The position numbers and the translations under genes are program-made. The notes under the pieces were generated by a model. That model saw only the letters and a program-made list of their open reading frames with translations. It was not told the origin of the DNA and made no database searches. From Mytilus californianus (lineage: Eukaryota > Mollusca > Bivalvia > Mytilida > Mytilidae), in the NCBI RefSeq assembly GCF_021869535.1, contig NW_026262690.1, positions 92,471,995 to 92,535,994 of the forward strand: a DNA stretch of 64,000 bases, read 5' to 3'. Shown here piece by piece: positions 57,799-64,000 of this stretch; the stretch's first letter is position 1; the number at the start of each line of letters is the position of its first letter.

Positions 57799-57934
57799 TA
57801 GCTGTTTAGTGTCTTTAAATATCAGCTGTATTTGTACTCGGCTCGAAACAGGAGTAATAGCTCGCCGAAGCTCGCATTACATCTGTTTCTTAGCCTCGTA
57901 CAAATACAGCTGATATTTAAGACACTAAACTGTT
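57799..57934. mobile_element. Foldback element with GC-rich core
   Basis: The arms 'agctgtttagtgtcttta' and inverse (to 57934), plus 'aatatcagctgtatttgta' and inverse, total about 40 bases each. Inside, 'ctcggctcgaaacagg' and 'ctgtttcttagcctcg' flank 'agctcgccgaagctcgca'. This core wording is shared with 11058-11139. Confidence 0.9.
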
Positions 57935-58324
57935 ATTGTATACGTATATGAATTTTATCTTTATACTATGTTTGTATTATAAAAAAAAATACTTGACCTA
58001 ACAATAGCCATATTTACCTAAGTTCAACATTGTCCGAGGGGCTATGCACCTTAGTTTCGCAAGAAAATCTAAATTTAATCACGTAACTACTAAACTGATG
58101 ATACTTGATGAGCTATTTACCAAAAGGGTCCTAAACAGAATAATTAAATTCTTCATAGGTAATTTTTTGCCTAAGGAAAGTATGAATAACATAAGCCCAG
58201 CACCAATTTTACACGAACAGATGTGCATTGTGTAAGTCTTCAGTGATGCGAGAGAAATTTCTAAATACATAAACGGAGAATTTGAGGAAGGTAAGCTATA
58301 GGTCATGTCAGTACCGAGCACTTA

Positions 58325-60640
58325 CATCTGAGCTGGTGATATCTACGGGGACTAGCAGTCCACCATCAGCTGTATTGAAGGTTTACGAACGTGAAGAAGA
58401 TGTCAAAGGAAAATATAATACACAATAAGTCGAAGAAAGACAGATAATACCATGTTTAAATGGAACAAGACGACACACAAAAAAAGTCTATAGTACACTA
58501 AAGATTGAGGACAATAAGTCCCGCCATAAAAAAAAATAATTTGTATTGATTCGTAAATTTTACAGACGCCATCACGAGTTGGTTGACCGTTATGGAATAT
58601 CCGTTTCACAGATGATAGCAAATATGTTCCCAAAAAAATGTCGTAACTACAATCTCGTCCCCTTTTCCCCTTATGTGATCTACCGAATTAGACTTATAAC
58701 AGGGTTTGTACTAACATGAGCAACACGACGGGTGCCGGCAACATGTGGAGCAGGATCTGACCCTTTCGGAGCACATGAGATCACCCCTAGTTGTTGTGGG
58801 GTTCGTGTTGCTCAGTCTTTATTCGTGCGTCCGTTCGTTCGTTCGTTCGTTCGTCCGTCCGTCCGTCCGTCTGTCCCGCTTCAGGTTAAAGATTTTGGTT
58901 AAAGTTTTTGGTCAAGGTAGTTTTTGATGAAGTTGAAGTCCAATCAACTTGAAACTTAGTACACATGTTAACTATGATATGATCTTTCTAATTTCAATGC
59001 CAAGTTAGAGTTTTTAACCCAGTTTCATGGTCCACTGAACATAGAAAATGATAGTGCGAGTGGGGCATCCGTGTAGACACATTCTTATTATATTCTAAAT
59101 TCATGATCTTTCAGACATTCAACGAGCAGTCAATCTAGTACTGTTCAGTAGCTTTTCAAACGACTCGGTACTCAGTATTAGTATAAATCCTTCATCTTTT
59201 ATAGTTATTTTGGCTTCGGGCATTCTTGAGGATGCATTAACTGTCGAAATGTGCATCTGGTAAAATGAAATTGGTACCGTTAATGCTATTGCCAATATAA
59301 TTGTGACTTCAAATCCATGATGTGTATTTTAAAATTTTGTGGCAAAATACAGGCTTATCCAATTGTTGTATTCAATTACTGGTATTATAATTTATGTGTA
59401 CTCTCACACAGAAATGTAAGCTCAATATGAGCCCTAAAGTTTCACTGAAGTTTTGACTACTGAGCTGATGATACCCTCGGGGACTGATAGTCCACCAGCA
59501 GCGGTATCGGCCCAGGGTTGTAAAAAATGAAAACAACATTTTATAAATTGCATGTGTGCGAAACGCTTTGCTGGACTTACCTTCATCAGGAATGCTCAAA
59601 GCCGAATATTTGAAAGCCAATGATGTATAACCACCGAAACAGAGCTATATGACAAAAAAGGACGTAAAAATAATAGCTTAATCCATCTAAGGTCAACTTT
59701 GCCTGAAGGAGTTGGAACCCTAGTTTCATAATTTTTGACAGAAAATTTCAATAACACAATACCCGTTTTTTCATGCCCGTACCAAAGTAATGGCTACTGG
59801 ACTGAGGCTACTCTCGGGAAATAACAGTCCACTAGCAGAGATGTCGACCCAGTGGAAGTTATAATATTAATAGTTCCAATTTTTCTTCACCAGATGCACA
59901 TTTTGACACTTAATTTCTCTCGAGTAATGCACGAGGCCAACTTATTTGAAATTTCAAAACTTATTTAAGAATTGAATGCTTCTTTTTGTAATTTTATTGG
60001 GGTGTAAAAGCGTTGATCGAAGTACATTTGTATGAAGCGCGAAAGCGCTTCATTCTAAAAATGTGCGCACGGCCAACACTTTTACAACCCTATAAAATTA
60101 CTAAAAAAAGCTTTCAATACTTATAATAACATTTTTTTGCTAGGATCATGAAAACACGATTTCTATGAAGTTTTTATTTTATTTACCTGTGCACTTTATT
60201 GTGGAAGCTCGTGTCATCCTGAATGTTACATAAAGTTAATTTCAGAATGACGCGAGATTGCTGTTAGCCAATCAAAATAACGTATTATAATGAAACATAC
60301 ATGTAATGTAATTATTCAAAAATAAAACAGCTGAAAAAAACAAAAAAAGACAAAAGGTAAAGCCAGATTTGCATGAGGAAGATATATTACTTAATTTAAA
60401 AAAATAATTTCATATATTTTTAACAGCAAATTTTAAAATCACAGTATCCGTATTTTCATGCCAGTACCGAAGTACTAGTTACTGGGTTTTTGATACCCTC
60501 GGGGACTTACAGTCTACCAGCAGAGGTATCGACCAAGCGACAGAAATTACATTAACGGTATCATTTTTTTTCTGCGCCAGATAAGCATTACAACAATATA
60601 TATATCTCTTCATTGATGCTCGAGGCCAAAATATTGGAAA
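58325..60640. repeat. Family D cluster, four copies
   Basis: The block 'ctcggggact.atagtccacc' followed by 'agcagaggtatcgaccca' or a variant occurs near 58345, 59480, 59815 and 60500. In three copies a 'ttcaccagatgcacatt'-like phrase follows. A reverse 'tgcatctggtaaaatgaa' phrase is at 59245. A tetranucleotide run (TTCG/TCCG) sits at 58825-58870 after 'ttcgtgttgctcagtc'. Short frames here are incidental. Confidence 0.75.
59973..60118. mobile_element. Foldback hairpin centred on GAAGCGC-GAAA-GCGCTTC
   Basis: The outer arms 'attgaatgct' and 'agctttcaat', mid arms 'gtgtaaaagcgttg' and 'caacacttttacaac', and core 'tgaagcgcgaaagcgcttca' at about 60032-60051. It lies within the family D cluster. 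Confidence 0.85.
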
Positions 60641-61029
60641 GTCCAAAACTTCTTAACCAAGTTTATGAAAGAATTAATTACGTAACGAAAATAAACAATT
60701 TGTGTTATAAGTAATGCGGGTAATATTATGGTTGTGGCTTATAATTTACCAGTTAAACATAGGTTACGTTAATTCGTTGAATCGAAAACGTCATTACAGA
60801 CAAGTTTATGTGACTTTTTAAAGATATGCCAAATTACGATTGTAATGCTGATTTCGCGGCGGTTTCACTGAACGCGGAAAATGATATATTGCGAACTGTT
60901 TATGGTGTTCTTTTGACAGATTCACTTGTTCGATCCTTTCTTTAAATTTCAAAATGAAAATCAAACTTTATTAGTTGTATACGTCCGAAGAACTTTTTAA
61001 ACTACACCTATTGGTAATATTGAGAAAAA

Positions 61030-61232
61030 GTAAAATAACAAAAATATCGAACTCCAAGGAAAATTCAAAACGGAAAGACCCTTATCAAATTGCAAAATTC
61101 AAACGAATGGAAAACAACTGTCATATTCCTGATTAGGAACAGGCATTTCCTTATGTAGAAAATGGTGGATTAAACCTGGTTTTATAGCTAGCTAAACCTC
61201 TCACGTGTATGACAGTCGGATAAAATTCCAGC
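61030..61232 (-). repeat. Dispersed repeat family A, copy 4
   Basis: It is the reverse complement of family A, with 'ggaaaattcaaaacggaaag' and 'aactgtcatattcctgat'. It directly precedes the Penelope-like remnant. Confidence 0.9.
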
Positions 61233-61239
61233 TTACAGT

Positions 61240-64000
61240 TCTGTGAGAGTTCATCGATGAATACAAATAAGTGTTTGACTGTTAACAGTTCGTTCTATAG
61301 TTATATTATGAGTCTTGTAGCAAGCTTATGCAGACGTTCAGAACAATGTAAAATTGAAAATTACAAAGTTTCTACCAAATTTTTGACAATAAATTGATAA
61401 TAAATGTGGTTGATAATAAATGGAAATCTACCCGGAAATTTGTGTTTAATTATAGCCAATTGTGTAAAGATGTTAATATCAGTGAAAATACACCTACTTC
61501 ATGTAATTGCAGTAATTCCGAATACATTTATGGACCCATTTCCCATGTTATAACAGGAGATCTTAACATCGTTCAAGACCGAGAGTTAAAATCATTCCTC
61601 AGTAAAGGACCTAAATATCGTCCCCCGTCAATTATTAATTGGAATGAGTGTCGTAATATCATCCACGACTCACTCCATACTTACTGTTTGAAATGGATAA
61701 AACGGGAAAAAGCTGACAAAAAATCTTTGGCTTCTTTTTTTAATTCAGTAATGAACATAGTTGATATACGTATTCAACATTTTAAAGAACATTTTACTCT
61801 TAACACTTACCATGCTGAATTGTTTTCAGAAAAAGTCTAATTTTCGTTTATTTGCAAAAATATGCAAATTATATGCAAATGAGCTTTACCCTGCTGCTGA
61901 AGCATATTGATTTCTTTAAATCTAAGGTAGGGGATCACGGGGCGGGGTGGTTGGGGTGAGGAGGTGTGGGTGGGTGGGTGCGAATTTGCCCCAAAGTTGG
62001 TCATCAGGTGCAAAAAGCGTCATTTTTGACGATTTTTCGTCCTATTACTTGACCCCAAAGACCGAGGGATGCTGATATAGGTATCCATCTGTAGTCTGCA
62101 TGTACAGTGGACCCCAGTAAACACATTAACAACAACAGTTCTTAGGTTGGAGTGAAACTGATCTGGGAACACCAGTCTAAAGAAGGTCATTTGGACAAAA
62201 ATACGGAATTTCACGATTTTTTCCGATTTTGGACTTCAACTGGACCTGAAACCGGAAGTAGTCGTTTCTCTGCGTATTTCAAAAATAATTATGATCAGTA
62301 GATATATGTCTGCGGGTTTACACTATTTTTGAAAGTTTTAGGCCTCTGAACTTCCTGTGTAAGACACAGAAGGGAAGCTCACCCCTCCAGAAAAACCAGT
62401 TTTATCCAATTTCAATTTTCCAAGTTCGTATTTGAGCTCAAAATGCTACTTAAACATGAGAAACATGACAATAGATAGCCTCAGGTTGAGGGAACATGCA
62501 TCCATTTCGAAATAAGTATCATAAAGTTGACCTCTAAAAGCATGGAGAGCCATTAGAGCCAATTAACGGTGGTCTGGGTCATCCCGTCATATGACGGGCT
62601 CAGCATGGTAAGGGTTAATTAATTAACAATAACCACAATAAACCTATTTCTCGTATCAAACATAAACTAAAAGAACTAGCCAAGGAATTTGTTTTTGTCC
62701 CGGCCGATAAAGCTGCTAATAATATTATTATTGTTTGACGTAAATTTTACATTGAGGTTCTGAAAAAAGAAATCACCAATTCACCAACATTCCAACTGAC
62801 TCCATTTTCAGAAAACGACATCTGTAACAAACATAAACTTTTAGCTACCGCTTTACAAGCAGAACCAAATACAATGAAAGTCCCAACTATGTATTGGCTT
62901 CCGAAGCTACACAAAACACCTTACAAATATAGATTCATTTCGTCTTCAAGCCATTGTTCCACTACTAAATTGTCTATTCTTCTTACCAGTACACTTGGTA
63001 CAATCAAAAACCTGATAATAAATTGTTCAAATAAGGCCTTCGAAAATAGTGGAATTAATTACTTTTGGAGTGTCAAGAACTCGTTGGAAGTACATGATAA
63101 ATTACATGCATATATTGGTGATTTTGAATCTGTTCAAAGTTTTGATTTTTCTACCCTATATACCACATTGCCTCACATTCTCATTAAGAAAAAATTCACA
63201 CACCTAATTAAATGGGCATTTAAAAAGTCTGAATGTGAATATATATGTTCAAACTCTTTTAGGTCATTTTTTAGTAGCAATAAACAAAAAAACTATGTCA
63301 ATTGGACATGCTTTGATACTATATATGCCCTTGAATTTTTACTAGATAACATTTTTGTTCGCTTTGGAGATTCCGTATATCGTCAGGTTATCGGAATTCC
63401 AATGGGGACTAACTGTGCACCACATATTGCGGACCTTTTTTTGTATTGCTATGAGTTACAATTTATGACAAAAATCAGCAAAGACCCATCGAAACAACAT
63501 CTGATACACAAATTTAATAATACTTTTAGATATTTGGATGATATTTTGGCTCTCAATAATGACGACTTCAGTATGTATACTAAAGAAATTTATCCTGTTG
63601 AACTTGTCACCATCTTACGGTGTTTATATATCTCAACTTGTACGATTCGCTCGTGTTTGTAACAATGTTTTAGATTTTAACGAGAGAAATTTATGTATTA
63701 CTGAAAAATTATTACACCAGGGTTTTCGATATCACAAACTAGTCAAAACATTTACTAAATTTTATCATCGGTATAAGGACATAATTCGTAAATATAGCTC
63801 AACATGCAGACTTCTTATACGTTCAGGTATTTCACATCCAATTTTATATGGATATATTCTTTATAAAGCACAAAAATGTCAGTATTCACCTCTGAAGCTA
63901 ACAAAACCTTTAAATAGACTTATTAAGAAGGGATATAGTTACGATACAGTTGTCAGGTCATTAAAGATTGCATATTTTGGCGTTAATATTGATTCACTTA
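61240..64000 (+). pseudogene. Decayed Penelope-like retroelement, open at the right edge
   Basis: The N-terminal part (61394-61840) carries C-N-C-S-N-S-E-Y-I-Y-G and H-V-I-T-G-D-L-N-I with K-G-P-K-Y-R-P, which I recognise from Penelope-like elements. After an insertion (about 61840-62627) it resumes with V-P-A-D-K-A-A-N-N, a TGA stop in frame (62736-62738), and the reverse transcriptase. The latter has W-L-P-K-L-H-K, motif A with F-D-F-S-T-L-Y-T, G-I-P-M-G-T-N-C-A-P and the catalytic Y-L-D-D (about 63531-63542). Near 63604 a deletion with frame change removes the region after the palm, and thumb-like sequence (G-V-Y-I-S-Q-L-V-R-F) continues in another frame to 64000. The GIY-YIG endonuclease, if present, lies beyond the window. 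This copy is dead. Confidence 0.85.
61840..62627. repeat. About 790-bp insertion inside the Penelope-like element
   Basis: It separates two parts of one reading frame. It contains a G-rich tract (61927-61980, with several GGG and GGGG tracts), 'tcatttttgacgatttttcg' phrases (near 62020 and, as a variant, 62212), and a 'cccgtcatatgacggg' palindrome at 62584-62599 near its right end. No protein is encoded. The exact ends are uncertain because both sides are AT-rich. Confidence 0.6.

Overview
The window is invertebrate nuclear DNA, most likely from a marine mussel (Mytilus or a close relative). It is AT-rich. The genes carry GT-AG introns and poly(A) signals, and no bacterial-style operons are seen. 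Most of the sequence is made of dispersed repeat families that I recognise as common in bivalve genomes. The species assignment rests on that recognition and on the gene families, not on a database search.

Genes. (1) 1664-2656, minus: a complete single-exon tubulin-folding cofactor C (TBCC). (2) 12822-13196, minus: a 124-residue, probably N-myristoylated charged protein. Its leader contains a 720-base intron whose upstream exon ends at 13946. (3) 26740-27012, minus: a second small protein (90 residues) with an N-myristoylation signal. (4) 32398 to about 44166, plus: a peripherin/RDS-type tetraspanin. Exons 1 and 2 are firm, a 29-base exon 3 is probable and a short last exon is tentative; together they give 287 residues in one frame. 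(5) 49243-49369 plus 52094-53463, plus: an unrecognised Cys-containing exon that splices in frame to a terminal exon of at least 455 codons. That exon encodes Gly/Asp/Lys modules, a Lys-Glu-Lys-Asp pentad array and a histone-H1-like S-P-x-K tail. A possible first exon at 36231-36311 is phase-compatible with it, but would be interleaved with gene 4.

Mobile and repeated DNA. Coding retroelement remnants are a LINE reverse transcriptase at 5626-8340 (minus) broken by two inverted-repeat elements, two LINE 3' ends (3041-3380 minus; 15216-15800 plus), and a decayed Penelope-like element running off the right edge (61240-64000). DNA-transposon relics include an 854-bp hAT-like element with an 8-bp target duplication (56027-56880) and three short CAG-ended elements with 5-bp duplications (19943-20102, 28236-28393, 38628-38761). 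A foldback element at 50545-51620 has another repeat inserted in one arm. Several compact foldback hairpins have GC-rich inner stems. Four non-coding families recur and are labelled here A (8.6, 35.3, 47.4, 61.0 kb), B (1.3, 11.9, 29.8, 36.5, 37.1, 43.3, 54.4, 55.5 kb), C (4.9, 5.5, 39.6, 50.6 kb) and D (58.3-60.6 kb). Tandem arrays lie at 1-625, 14.07-14.6, 20.9-22.4 and 24.2-25.3 kb.

The genes show no joint pathway; they are unrelated loci in a repeat-rich region. No CRISPR array, rRNA gene or intact tRNA gene is visible. The least familiar items are the composite lysine-rich protein, the two small myristoylated proteins and the nested foldback structures.
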